From Rhodothermus marinus DSM 4252 (GTDB taxonomy: Bacteria > Bacteroidota > Rhodothermia > Rhodothermales > Rhodothermaceae), in assembly GCF_000024845.1 (NCBI RefSeq), contig NC_013501.1, positions 2,956,874 through 3,020,873 on the forward strand: a DNA stretch of 64,000 nt. Direction: 5' to 3'. The number at the start of each line of letters is the position of its first letter. The stretch's first letter is position 1. Positions 19,642 through 28,442 of the stretch are shown here, piece after piece. The notes under the pieces were generated by a model. It was not told where the DNA came from. It made no database searches and saw only the letters and a list, made by a program, of their open reading frames with translations. The position numbers and the translations under genes were made by a program.

Positions 19642-19778
19642 GCCGTCCTCTGCGGATTTTCCGGCCCAACCGGCGGCTTCGGATCTTTGTTTCGACAGGC
19701 GCTGACTCTTTCTGTCTATTGACAAAAACAGGACCACTTAACACGCCAGCGCTTTATGAAAAGGCCATCAAGCCCATC

Positions 19779-19835
19779 GTTAACGATTCGCTAATGCCCG
19801 GTTAATCGTCAGATAACGGGCGGCGGCTACCTTGG
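19779..19835 (+). promoter_or_regulatory. Pho-box-like array (four 11-bp units) and -10 of TonB receptor gene
   Basis: GTTAAC (19779), GCTAAT (19790), GTTAAT (19801) and GATAAC (19812) start at exactly 11-bp spacing. A -10/-7 element TACCTTGG lies at 19828-19835, 16 bp after the start of the last unit. Tandem 11-bp units just upstream of the -10, replacing a -35, are the architecture of PhoB/PhoP response-regulator sites. The same arrangement occurs before the plcP-like gene at 24568-24624. The predicted transcript start favours the ATG at 19868 over the in-frame TTG at 19832. Confidence 0.7.
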
Positions 19836-19867
19836 CCGGCGATCTTAAAAGGATACACCGTCGGCCT

Positions 19868-22741
19868 ATGCAACGCCTGTTTCTCCTGATTCCCGTGCTG
19901 CTGACGGCCTGGAGCGTCCGGGCTCAGACGGGGCGTATCGCCGGGACGGTAGTCGACGCCGAAACGGGCGAGCCGCTCATCGGCGTGAACGTGCTCGTGG
20001 TGGAAAAAGCCACCGGCGCCGCCACCGACCTCGAAGGCCGCTACGAAATCGCCGACCTCGCTCCCGGCACCTATACGCTGCGCTTCTCTTACGTGGGCTA
20101 CGTGAGCCAGACCGTGGAAAGCGTCGTGGTGCGGGCGGGCGAGGTCACGCGCATCGATCTGAGCCTGGCCCCGGAGTCGGTGGGTCTCGAGGCGGTCGTG
20201 GTCGAAGCGCGTCTGCTGCGCAACACCGAAGCGGCGCTGCTGGCCGCCCGTCAGCGGGCCGCCGCCGTCAGCGACGCGATCAGCGCCGAGATGATCGGCC
20301 GCACGGGCAGCAGCGACGCAGCCGACGCCATGGAGAAAGTAACGGGCGCCTCGGTGCTCGACGGCAAGTACGTGTACGTGCGCGGTCTGGGCGAGCGCTA
20401 CATGAACGCCCAGCTCAACGGACTGGACCTCCCCAGCGCCGACCCCGACCGCAAGGCCGTGCCGTTCGATCTGTTTCCCGCCGCCCTGCTCGACAACATC
20501 GTCACGGTCAAAACCTTCACGCCCGATCGCCCCGGCAGCTTCACCGGCGGCAGCGTCAACCTGAACACCCGGGCCTTTCCCGACGCCCTGTCGATCAGCT
20601 TTTCCACTTCGATCACCTACCGGCCGCAGGTGGTGGGCTTCGGCAATCCCATTCTGGCCGTGCCCGGCGCCGACCCGGGCGTCTGGGGCTTTCGGGCCGG
20701 CCGCCTCGACGTGCCCGCCCTGCTACAAACACACCGCTTCGAAAACATTCCGTCGCTCAGCCAGGCCATCCTGAACCCCGACAACGCCCGATTGCTGGAC
20801 CAGCTCTCCCGGGCGCTCACGCCTGAAATGGCTCCGGTCTACCGACGGGCGCCGCTCAACCAGAGCTACACGTTTTCGGCAGGCAATCGCTTCGACCTGG
20901 GCGGCGATCGACTGCTGGGCCTGGTGGCCAGCTTCAGCTATCGACGACAGGCCACCGCCTACGACGACGGCATCTGGGCCCGCTACCGGCTGACCGGCCG
21001 CGACGAAGCGGTCCTTTCCGAGGATAACTACCTGCACACCATCTCGGGCACCGACGAAGTCGTCTGGGGCAGCCTGATCAATGCGACGCTGCGCCCGCAT
21101 CGGCGGCACGAGCTGGGCTTCAGCTTCATTCAGAACCACAGCGCCGAAAGCACCGCCCGCTACCAGCGTGGTCGTTTTCTGTACAATCTGGAGCCCGACG
21201 ACATCTACGAAACGCGCGCGCTCATTTACATCGAACGTGACATCCGCACCTACCAGGTTCGGGGCAAGCATGCGCTCGGCGACGGACGCCAGCCCGCCAC
21301 GCTGAGCTGGGACTTTTCCACGACCGGCACCTGGCAGGACGAACCCGACCGCCGCTTTTTCACGAACCATTATCGCCTGCGCACCGGCAGCGACGGCTCC
21401 ATCGACACGCTCTACACGATCCGCGCCACCACGCCCCCACAGCGCTACTTCCGCTATCTGGAAGAATCGAACCAGGTGGGCAATCTGGCCCTGGAAGTAC
21501 CACTCACGACCGCCCTGCGCCTCAAGGTGGGCGGCTACCTGGAGCGCAAAACACGCACCTATCGCGAGCGCAAATTTGTGCTGCGCCAGCAGCGGGGCAA
21601 CCGCTACGACGGTGACCCCGAGGCTTACTTCGCGCCCGAAAACCTGGGCATCATTCAGGAACGCGACCTGAACGGTGACGGCGCACCCGATCTGTTCACC
21701 TTCGGCCTGTATCTGCAGGAAGACACGCAGCCTTCTTCCAACTACGACGGTACCCAGGACATCCGGGCCGGCTTTGCCATGATCGACTGGACGCCGCTGC
21801 GCCGGCTGCGGGTGATCACCGGGCTGCGCTACGAAACCACCGACATGGAAGTGGTCAGCCAGGACCCCACCAAAGACGTGGGGCGGCTCCGGAACGGCGA
21901 CTGGCTTCCGGCGGCTACGGTCATCTACCGGCTGGCCGACGACATGAACCTGCGGCTGGCCTACGGCCGCACGCTGGCCCGACCGGTCTTCCGTGAGCTG
22001 GCCCCCTACTCGACCTTCGAGTACGTGGGCGGCTACCTGCTCACCGGCAACCCCGACTTGCGCCGCACGCTCGTGGACAACTTCGACCTGCGCTGGGAAT
22101 GGTTCGTGCGTCCGGGCGAATTGCTCGCCGCCAGCCTGTTTTTCAAGTACTTCGACGATCCGATCGAAGTCGTCTACCAGCCCTTCGCGCCCAACGACAG
22201 CCCCGAGGTGCAGTACCGCAATGTCGAAGACGCCACACTTTACGGGCTGGAGCTGGAGCTGCGCAAGCGGCTGGACTTTCTGAGTGGCGCACTGCGGCAT
22301 TTTGAAATCGGCGGCAACGCGACGTTCATCCATTCGACCGTGCGCGTACCGGCCGAAGAGCTGCAATCGATCCGGGAGCTACGACCCGACGCACCGGCCA
22401 CGCGCTCACTGCAGGGGCAGTCGCCCTACCTCATCAACGCCGACCTGAGCTACGTGCACGAACAGCGCGGCACGACGGTCAGCCTCTACTACAACGTGTT
22501 CGGTCCCCGGCTGAAGGAAGTCGGACTCGGCGGCACGCCCGATACCTACGAGCGCCCGCGCCACACGCTGGACCTGAACATGAGCCAGCGGCTGATGACG
22601 AATCTGTCGCTCAAGCTGTCGGCGAAAAACCTGTTGAACGCCCGCTACCGCGTTTCCCACAGCTACAGAGGGCGGGAGTACGTGACGCGCGACTACGGCA
22701 GCGGGCGATCGTTCTCCATCGGGCTCAGCTACCAGTATTGA
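19868..22741 (+). CDS. TonB-dependent outer membrane receptor
   Basis: About 957 residues. Signal peptide (MQRLFLLIPVLLTAWSVRA), then a carboxypeptidase-regulatory-like domain (GRIAGTVVDAETGEPLIGVNV, residues ~20-105), a plug (DAMEKVTGASVLDGKYVYVRGLGERYMNAQLNG) and a 22-strand barrel ending in an aromatic residue (GLSYQY), as outer-membrane proteins do. It imports a large or scarce solute with TonB energy. The Pho-box-like promoter suggests a phosphate-related substrate, for example an organophosphate; this is inference. The secreted beta-helix protein downstream is probably its partner. TSS position supports this start. Confidence 0.88.
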   Translation: MQRLFLLIPVLLTAWSVRAQTGRIAGTVVDAETGEPLIGVNVLVVEKATGAATDLEGRYEIADLAPGTYTLRFSYVGYVSQTVESVVVRAGEVTRIDLSLAPESVGLEAVVVEARLLRNTEAALLAARQRAAAVSDAISAEMIGRTGSSDAADAMEKVTGASVLDGKYVYVRGLGERYMNAQLNGLDLPSADPDRKAVPFDLFPAALLDNIVTVKTFTPDRPGSFTGGSVNLNTRAFPDALSISFSTSITYRPQVVGFGNPILAVPGADPGVWGFRAGRLDVPALLQTHRFENIPSLSQAILNPDNARLLDQLSRALTPEMAPVYRRAPLNQSYTFSAGNRFDLGGDRLLGLVASFSYRRQATAYDDGIWARYRLTGRDEAVLSEDNYLHTISGTDEVVWGSLINATLRPHRRHELGFSFIQNHSAESTARYQRGRFLYNLEPDDIYETRALIYIERDIRTYQVRGKHALGDGRQPATLSWDFSTTGTWQDEPDRRFFTNHYRLRTGSDGSIDTLYTIRATTPPQRYFRYLEESNQVGNLALEVPLTTALRLKVGGYLERKTRTYRERKFVLRQQRGNRYDGDPEAYFAPENLGIIQERDLNGDGAPDLFTFGLYLQEDTQPSSNYDGTQDIRAGFAMIDWTPLRRLRVITGLRYETTDMEVVSQDPTKDVGRLRNGDWLPAATVIYRLADDMNLRLAYGRTLARPVFRELAPYSTFEYVGGYLLTGNPDLRRTLVDNFDLRWEWFVRPGELLAASLFFKYFDDPIEVVYQPFAPNDSPEVQYRNVEDATLYGLELELRKRLDFLSGALRHFEIGGNATFIHSTVRVPAEELQSIRELRPDAPATRSLQGQSPYLINADLSYVHEQRGTTVSLYYNVFGPRLKEVGLGGTPDTYERPRHTLDLNMSQRLMTNLSLKLSAKNLLNARYRVSHSYRGREYVTRDYGSGRSFSIGLSYQY

Positions 22742-22759
22742 AAACAACCCCTGCACATA

Positions 22760-22791
22760 GCGAAGCGGCGGCCCTCGGGTCGCCGCTTCGC
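22760..22791 (+). other. stable hairpin between TonB receptor and partner gene
   Basis: GCGAAGCGGCG (22760-22770) pairs perfectly with CGCCGCTTCGC (22781-22791) around a 10-base loop. No T-run follows, so it is more likely an mRNA-stabilising or attenuating element that sets the ratio of the two proteins than a full terminator. Confidence 0.5.
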
Positions 22792-22837
22792 ATAAGGAAC
22801 CACCGTTAACAAACCATAAACCCAGCGTAATCCCGCC

Positions 22838-24502
22838 ATGAACAAACGCCTTACCACCCTGCTGCTCCTGCTGGCGTGGCCGCTGTTGGGCCGCGCCCAG
22901 AACGTGGTGACCGTGACGGACGCCGACATCGGTCCGGGCGATCAGGTCACCTGGACCAGCGACAACGTCTACGTCCTCGACGGCTTCGTCTTCGTCGAAG
23001 AAGGCGCCACGCTCACCATCGAGCCCGGCACCATCGTCAAAGGCAAACCCGGCACCGGCGAAAACGCCTCTGCGCTCATCATTGCGCGCGGGGCCAAAAT
23101 CTACGCCGAGGGGACGCCCGACCGCCCCATCATCTTCACGGCCGAAGCCGATCCGCTCGACGGCAGCTTCGACGCCTCCATCCGCGGCCAGTGGGGCGGT
23201 CTGATCATCCTCGGGCGCGCCCGCACCAACCTCGCCAACGGCGAAGCCAACATCGAAGGCATTCCCTCTACCGAAACGCGCGCCCGCTACGGCTGCGTCC
23301 CGAACAACACCACCCCCACCACCGTCGATGACTGCGACGACAACGACAACTCCGGCGTGCTCCGCTACGTCTCGATCCGGCACGGCGGCTCCAACATCGG
23401 CGCCGACAACGAAATCAACGGCCTCACGCTCGGCGCCGTCGGCAGCGGCACGACGATCGAGTACGTGGAGGTTTTCGCCAACGAAGACGACGGCTTCGAA
23501 TTCTTCGGCGGCACCGTCAACACCCGCTACCTCGTAGCCGCCTTCTGCGGCGACGACGCCTTCGACTACGACGAGGGCTTCCGCGGCAAAGGCCAGTTCT
23601 GGTTTGCCATCATGCCTCCTGATGTGGGGAACCGCGCCGGCGAACACGACGGCGGCCGCGATCCCGAAGACGGCCAGCCCTACGCCATCCCCGTCATCTA
23701 CAACGTGACCTACATCGGCTCGGGCGCCGCTTCCGGCAACGCCGATAACAACACGTTCGTCTTCCGCGACAACGCCGGCGGCAAGTACTTCAACTCCATC
23801 TTCACCGACTTCGGCAACATCGGCGTTCAGGTGGAAGACGTCGATGGCGTGGACGTGGACAGCCGCCAGCGGCTGGAGCAGGGCGATCTGGTGCTGGCCC
23901 ACAACATCTGGTGGGGCTTCGGAGCCGGCAACGAGCTGGCCGACTTTGCGCCCCAGGATTTCGTGCAGCAGCACCTGCAGGCCAACAACAACTTCGTCGA
24001 AGACCCCATGCTGCGCGGCATCAGCCGCGAGGCGGACGGTGGTCTGGATCCGCGGCCGGCCCCGAACTCCCCGGCGCTGACGCGCCCGCGCGCACCCTAT
24101 CCCGAAAACGACGACTTCTTCACGCCGGTGGAGTACATCGGCGCCTTCGGACCGGACGAGCTCTGGATCAAGGGCTGGACCAAACTCGCCCAACTCGGCA
24201 TTCTGACGGCGCTGGAGCATGACGCCCGGACGATTCCGGCCGCCGTGGCCCTGCAGGCCGGCTACCCGAATCCGTTCCGGTCCGCCACGACGCTTACGTT
24301 CGCGCTGGACCGGGCGCAACGGGTGCGGCTGGCCGTCTACGACCTGCTCGGCCGCGAAGTGGCCCGGCTGGTCGAAGGTGTCCGCCCGGCCGGCACCTAC
24401 CGGTTTACCCTTGAGGGCGCCCGCCTGGCGGCCGGCACCTATCTGGTTCGCCTCGAAACCGAGTCGGGCGTGCAGGTCCGGACGCTGACGCGCCTGCCCT
24501 GA
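22838..24502 (+). CDS. secreted beta-helix-like protein with T9SS C-terminal domain
   Basis: 554 residues. Signal peptide (MNKRLTTLLLLLAWPLLGRAQ), then a repetitive Gly/Asn/Asp-rich region (TLTIEPGTIVKG, GQWGGLIILGRA, GVLRYVSIRHGGSNIG, NEINGLTLGAVGSG, EYVEVFANEDDGFEFFGGTVNTRYL) typical of right-handed beta-helix surface proteins. The last ~80 residues (GYPNPFRSATTLTFAL, YDLLGREVARL, AGTYLVRLETESG) are a type IX secretion sorting domain. It is likely exported to the cell surface and works with the TonB receptor upstream. No catalytic site is recognised. Confidence 0.82.
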   Translation: MNKRLTTLLLLLAWPLLGRAQNVVTVTDADIGPGDQVTWTSDNVYVLDGFVFVEEGATLTIEPGTIVKGKPGTGENASALIIARGAKIYAEGTPDRPIIFTAEADPLDGSFDASIRGQWGGLIILGRARTNLANGEANIEGIPSTETRARYGCVPNNTTPTTVDDCDDNDNSGVLRYVSIRHGGSNIGADNEINGLTLGAVGSGTTIEYVEVFANEDDGFEFFGGTVNTRYLVAAFCGDDAFDYDEGFRGKGQFWFAIMPPDVGNRAGEHDGGRDPEDGQPYAIPVIYNVTYIGSGAASGNADNNTFVFRDNAGGKYFNSIFTDFGNIGVQVEDVDGVDVDSRQRLEQGDLVLAHNIWWGFGAGNELADFAPQDFVQQHLQANNNFVEDPMLRGISREADGGLDPRPAPNSPALTRPRAPYPENDDFFTPVEYIGAFGPDELWIKGWTKLAQLGILTALEHDARTIPAAVALQAGYPNPFRSATTLTFALDRAQRVRLAVYDLLGREVARLVEGVRPAGTYRFTLEGARLAAGTYLVRLETESGVQVRTLTRLP

Positions 24503-24524
24503 CGCAGCAAGCCTGCGCAGCGGA

Positions 24525-24557
24525 GGGGAGCAGAAAACCTGCTCCCCTTTTCTTTTT
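24525..24557 (+). terminator. intrinsic terminator after the TonB receptor/beta-helix operon
   Basis: GGGGAGCAG (24525-24533) and CTGCTCCCC (24539-24547) form a perfect 9-bp stem with a 5-base loop, followed by TTTTCTTTTT. It separates the receptor operon from the Pho-box of the plcP-like gene. Confidence 0.92.
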
Positions 24558-24567
24558 GTTTTTGAAA

Positions 24568-24624
24568 GACAACGGTTTGCTAACCCAGCGCTAATCGTTC
24601 GCTAACGGGCAATCTGTAAACTCC
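24568..24624 (+). promoter_or_regulatory. Pho-box-like array (four 11-bp units) and -10 of plcP-like gene
   Basis: GACAAC (24568), GCTAAC (24579), GCTAAT (24590) and GCTAAC (24601) start at exactly 11-bp spacing. TAAACTCC begins at 24617, again 16 bp after the start of the last unit, just as in the array at 19779. The predicted transcript start near 24630 supports the ATG at 24655 rather than the ATG at 24631. Confidence 0.7.
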
Positions 24625-24654
24625 GGATGGATGCTGAGCTTCCGTCCGCCGGCC

Positions 24655-25473
24655 ATGCGCACCGTCAACTACTTCCGCACGATCTGGATTTCCGACGTCC
24701 ACCTGGGCACGCGGGCCAGCCGCGCCGACTTTCTCTACGACTTTCTGCGCCACAACGAAGCCGACTACCTCTACCTGGTGGGCGACATCTTCGACGGCTG
24801 GGCGCTGCAGCGCAACTGGTACTGGGATCCCTTCCACAACGGCGTACTCCAGCAGATCCTGCGCAAGGCCCGCAAGGGCACGCACGTCGTCTACATTCCG
24901 GGCAACCACGACGAATTTGCCCGCCAGTACTACGGGCTGAAGCTCGATGAGATCGTGGTGCGGCCCAGTGCCCTGCATACGACCGTGGACGGCCGCCAGC
25001 TCCTGGTGCTGCACGGCGACGAGTTCGACGGCATCATTCGCTACGCGCCCTGGCTGTCGCACCTCGGCGCCCGCGCCTACGAGCTGGTGCTCGTGCTCAA
25101 CCGCTGGTACAACCACGTGCGCCGGCGGCTGGGCCTTTCGTACTGGTCGCTCTCGGCCTACCTGAAGTACCGCACCAAACGGGCGGTCCAGTACATCGCC
25201 GACTTCGAACGGGCGGTGGTGACCGAGGCCCGCAAGCACGAGGTCGAGGGCGTCGTCTGCGGCCACATTCACCATGCCGAGCTGCGCGAAATCGGCGACA
25301 TTCTCTACGCCAACACGGGCGACTGGGTGGAAAGCTGCACGGCCCTGGTGGAGCACTTCGACGGACGGCTGGAAATCCTGCACTGGACGCCCGCCGAGGT
25401 GTTTCTGAATCCGTCCGGCGACGGCCGGCTCCCGGACGAACTCCCCGCCCTGAGCGTGCCCGCCCGGTCATGA
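24655..25473 (+). CDS. plcP: PlcP-like phospholipase C (metallophosphoesterase)
   Basis: About 272 residues of the calcineurin-like phosphoesterase fold with all metal motifs: SDVHLG, GDIFDGW, GNHDE, HGDEFD and GHIHHA. It resembles LpxH, but the extra motifs (RNWYWDPFHN, RRRLGLSYWSLSAYLK, NTGDWVESCTALVEHF) and its size match my memory of PlcP, the phosphate-starvation phospholipase of alphaproteobacteria that hydrolyses phospholipids to diacylglycerol. No LpxH-like gene context (lpx genes) is present. It is paired with a glycosyltransferase by an ATGA overlap and sits behind a Pho-box-like array, which supports PlcP over LpxH. Confidence 0.75.
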   Translation: MRTVNYFRTIWISDVHLGTRASRADFLYDFLRHNEADYLYLVGDIFDGWALQRNWYWDPFHNGVLQQILRKARKGTHVVYIPGNHDEFARQYYGLKLDEIVVRPSALHTTVDGRQLLVLHGDEFDGIIRYAPWLSHLGARAYELVLVLNRWYNHVRRRLGLSYWSLSAYLKYRTKRAVQYIADFERAVVTEARKHEVEGVVCGHIHHAELREIGDILYANTGDWVESCTALVEHFDGRLEILHWTPAEVFLNPSGDGRLPDELPALSVPARS

Positions 25474-26585
25474 GGGACCGTCCGCTCCGGGTGTTGTTCG
25501 TGGTGCAGGGCGAAGGCCGCGGCCACCTGACCCAGGCGCTGACGCTGCGCCGCTGGCTGACCGACGCCGGCCACGAAGTGGCGGCCGTGCTGGTAGGACG
25601 AAGCCAGGAGCGCCGGCTGCCCGGGTTCTTTCTGGAAAAAATCCAGACGCCCGTCCACGAATTTGCCTCGCCCAACTTCGCCTTCGATCGACGCTTTCGG
25701 GGCATTCGGCCCGGCCGCACCGTCGTCCGCAACCTGCTGCACCTTCCGGAATTTCAGCGAAGCCTGCACCGACTGCACGAAGCCGTTCAGGACGTGGCGC
25801 CCGATCTCGTCGTCAATTTCTACGAAGTGCTGATCGGCCTGCTCTATCGCCGGGCAAAGCTTCAACCGCCGCTGGTCTGCATCGCCCACCAGTACTTTTT
25901 TCTGCATCCGGACTATCCTTTTCCCCCGGGCTATCCGCTGCAGCGCCGGCTGGTCCGGCTGTTCACGCGGCTGACGGCCCCACCGGGTGCCCGCAAGCTG
26001 GCGCTGTCGTTCTACGAAGCGCCCGATCTGCCCGAACGCCAGCTCTCCGTCGTGCCGCCGCTGCTGCGCCCCGAGCTGTTCCAGCTTCCGCTGGATCGGA
26101 CCGAAAACTTCCTGCTGGTCTATCTGCTCAACCGGGGCTACGCCGACGACCTGATCCGCTGGCACACCCGCCATCCCGAAATCGGCCTGCACGTCTTCTG
26201 GGACAATACGGAGCGGCCCGACGGCTGGTCGCCCCGCCCCGGCCTGGTCTTTCACCACCTGAACGACCGACTTTTTCTGGAAAAAATGGCCCGCTGTCGC
26301 GGCGTGGTCACGACGGCCGGCTTCGAGACCGTGGCCGAGGCGCTCTACCTGGGCAAACCCGTGCTGATGGTGCCCGTCGAAGGACATTTCGAGCAGCGCT
26401 GCAACGCCTACGACGCCGAACGCCTCGGTGCGGGCATCTGGAGCCCCCGCTTCGAGCTGGACCGACTGCTGGCGTTTCTGCCACACTACCGGAGTCCTTC
26501 GGCCGCCTTTCGTCGCTGGGTGGCACAGGCCCCCATGAAAATTCTTCCCCACCTGACGGCCTCCGCCCTGCGGCCGGTTGCGTAA
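25470..26585 (+). CDS. GT28/GT1-like glycosyltransferase, likely diacylglycerol glucosyl/galactosyltransferase
   Basis: 371 residues. GEGRGHLTQALTL near the N-terminus and TTAGFETVAEALYLGKPVLMVP with EGHFEQRCNA near the C-terminus are the sugar-nucleotide-binding pattern of GT-B enzymes such as MurG and the MJ1255/VC2487 group. Its ATG overlaps the upstream TGA (ATGA), so it is probably translated with the PlcP-like enzyme. In the known system a glycosyltransferase adds sugar to the diacylglycerol that PlcP makes; that one (Agt) belongs to another family, so the pairing here is inferred. Confidence 0.7.
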   Translation: MRDRPLRVLFVVQGEGRGHLTQALTLRRWLTDAGHEVAAVLVGRSQERRLPGFFLEKIQTPVHEFASPNFAFDRRFRGIRPGRTVVRNLLHLPEFQRSLHRLHEAVQDVAPDLVVNFYEVLIGLLYRRAKLQPPLVCIAHQYFFLHPDYPFPPGYPLQRRLVRLFTRLTAPPGARKLALSFYEAPDLPERQLSVVPPLLRPELFQLPLDRTENFLLVYLLNRGYADDLIRWHTRHPEIGLHVFWDNTERPDGWSPRPGLVFHHLNDRLFLEKMARCRGVVTTAGFETVAEALYLGKPVLMVPVEGHFEQRCNAYDAERLGAGIWSPRFELDRLLAFLPHYRSPSAAFRRWVAQAPMKILPHLTASALRPVA

Positions 26586-26608
26586 GGCGGAGCCTGCCGG
26601 TATCTTTG
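26578..26608 (+). promoter_or_regulatory. Bacteroidota-type promoter of recJ
   Basis: TTG at 26578-26580, a 20-bp spacer and TATCTTTG at 26601-26608 match the Bacteroidota consensus TTG-N19-23-TAnnTTTG exactly. It overlaps the end of the glycosyltransferase gene and lies 35 bp before the recJ ATG. Confidence 0.6.
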
Positions 26609-26642
26609 GCGTTGCGTACCTGTAGCGAACGCGACGCACGCC

Positions 26643-28406
26643 ATGCGCAAATACCGGTGGGTTCGCCGCCCCCTGCCCGATCCGAGCGCCGTGGCCACGC
26701 TGATGGCGGCGGCGCGCTACCTGCCCGAGCCGCTGGCCCGCGTGCTGGTGGCCCGGGGGATCACCACGGTGGAGGCGGCGCGTGCCTTCTTCCGGCCGGA
26801 GCTCGACCAGCTCCATGATCCGTTTCTGATGGCCGACATGGAAGCGGCCGCCCGGCGCCTGGCCCGCGCCATCGAAGACCGGGAGCAGGTGCTCGTCTAC
26901 GGCGACTACGACGTGGACGGCACGACGGCCACGGCGCTGGTGACCTCCTTTCTGAAGGAACGGGGCGTGCCCGTCCGCTACTTCGTGCCCGATCGCTTCC
27001 GGCACGGCTACGGTCTCACGCAAAAGGCACTCGAAGAAGCGCTGGAAGCCGGCACCCGGCTGCTCATCGCGCTGGACTGTGGCATCACGGCCGCCGAAGA
27101 GGCGGCCTACGCCCGCGCGCGCGGCGTCGATCTGATCATCTGCGACCACCACACGGCCGGCGCCACGCTGCCCGAGGCGGTGGCCGTGCTCGATCCCAAG
27201 CGCCCGGACTGTCCCTACCCCTTCCCCGAGCTTTCAGGCTGCGCGGTGGCCTTCAAGCTGGTACAGGCCACGCTCCAGGTGCTGGGCGAGTCGCCCGAGG
27301 CGGCCTACCGGTACCTCGATCTGGTGGCGCTCTCGACGGCGGCCGACATCGTGCCGCTGACCGGCGAAAACCGCATCCTCATGGCCGAAGGGCTGCGCCA
27401 CCTGCGCCGGAGTACGCGGCCAGGCCTGCAGCAATTGGCCGCCCGCGCCCGCTGGCCCCTGGAAACGCTCACCATGCACGGGATCGTGTTCGGGCTGGCG
27501 CCCCGCATCAACGCGGCCGGACGGCTGGGCGACGCCAACCGGGCCGTGGCGCTGCTCCTGGCCGAAGACGCCGCCACGGCCGACAAGCTGGCCGCCGAGC
27601 TGGACGCGGCCAACCGCGAGCGCCAGCAGATCGACCGCCGGACGCTCGAAGAAGCCATCGTCCAGGCCGAACGCCAGATTACGGCCCGCGACGACCGCCA
27701 CGCGCTCGTGCTCTATCACCCCGACTGGCACCTGGGCGTCATCGGGATCGTGGCCAGCCGCATCGTCGAGCGCTTCTACCGTCCCACCATCCTGCTCTGC
27801 GCCGTCGATTCCATTCTCAAAGGCTCGGCCCGGTCCATTGCCGGGATCAACATCTACGAGGCGCTGCGCGACTGCGAGGACCTGCTGCTGCAATTCGGCG
27901 GCCACACCTACGCGGCCGGTCTGGCCCTGGAGGAAAACCGGCTCGAGGCCTTCCGCGAGCGCTTCAACGAGGCGGTGGGCGCCCGGATGACGCCCGAGCT
28001 GCTCGTCCCCCGCCTGGAGATCGACGCACTGCTCGACCTGCACACGCTCGACGAGCGTTTCTGGCGCCTGCTCCAGCGCTTCGGGCCGCACGGCCCCGAA
28101 AATGAAGAGCCCCTGTTCATGGCCCGCGACCTGGAAGTGGTGGGCGAGCCGAAACTGGTCGGCGGCGAGGGCAAACACCTGAAGTTCTACGTGCGCCAGC
28201 GCGCACATCCCGACGACCCGCCCTGCGAGGTGATCGGCTTCGGAAAGGAACGCCTGCTTCCGGCCGTGCAGCACAGCCGCCGCATGGGCCAGCCGCTTGC
28301 CCTGGCCTTCACGCTTCAGGAGAACACCTGGCAGGGCCAGACGCGCCTCCAGCTCCGATTGCGCGACCTGAAGCTGCAACGCGTCGAGACCCCCGTCGGG
28401 CAATAA
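26643..28406 (+). CDS. recJ: single-stranded-DNA-specific 5'-3' exonuclease RecJ
   Basis: 587 residues of the DHH phosphoesterase family. YGDYDVDGTTA (motif I), DCGITAAEEAAYA, the DHH motif in IICDHHTAG (Asp168) and DIVPLTGENR are all intact; the C-terminal DHHA1 domain (KGSARSIAGINIYEALRDC ... FGGHTYAAGLALE) follows and a short OB-like tail ends it. RecJ trims single strands during recombinational and mismatch repair in the cytoplasm. A near-perfect promoter lies just upstream. Confidence 0.95.
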   Translation: MRKYRWVRRPLPDPSAVATLMAAARYLPEPLARVLVARGITTVEAARAFFRPELDQLHDPFLMADMEAAARRLARAIEDREQVLVYGDYDVDGTTATALVTSFLKERGVPVRYFVPDRFRHGYGLTQKALEEALEAGTRLLIALDCGITAAEEAAYARARGVDLIICDHHTAGATLPEAVAVLDPKRPDCPYPFPELSGCAVAFKLVQATLQVLGESPEAAYRYLDLVALSTAADIVPLTGENRILMAEGLRHLRRSTRPGLQQLAARARWPLETLTMHGIVFGLAPRINAAGRLGDANRAVALLLAEDAATADKLAAELDAANRERQQIDRRTLEEAIVQAERQITARDDRHALVLYHPDWHLGVIGIVASRIVERFYRPTILLCAVDSILKGSARSIAGINIYEALRDCEDLLLQFGGHTYAAGLALEENRLEAFRERFNEAVGARMTPELLVPRLEIDALLDLHTLDERFWRLLQRFGPHGPENEEPLFMARDLEVVGEPKLVGGEGKHLKFYVRQRAHPDDPPCEVIGFGKERLLPAVQHSRRMGQPLALAFTLQENTWQGQTRLQLRLRDLKLQRVETPVGQ

Positions 28407-28442
28407 AATTTCTTGAAGAGGAAACCCCGCAGACGTCGGGCG

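Noticed and set aside
22805-22832. Possible third Pho-box array (GTTAAC, ATAAAC, GTAATC at 11-bp spacing) before the beta-helix gene
   Set aside because: Two of three units deviate from the consensus, and a -10 at the same distance as in the other two promoters would fall inside the coding region.
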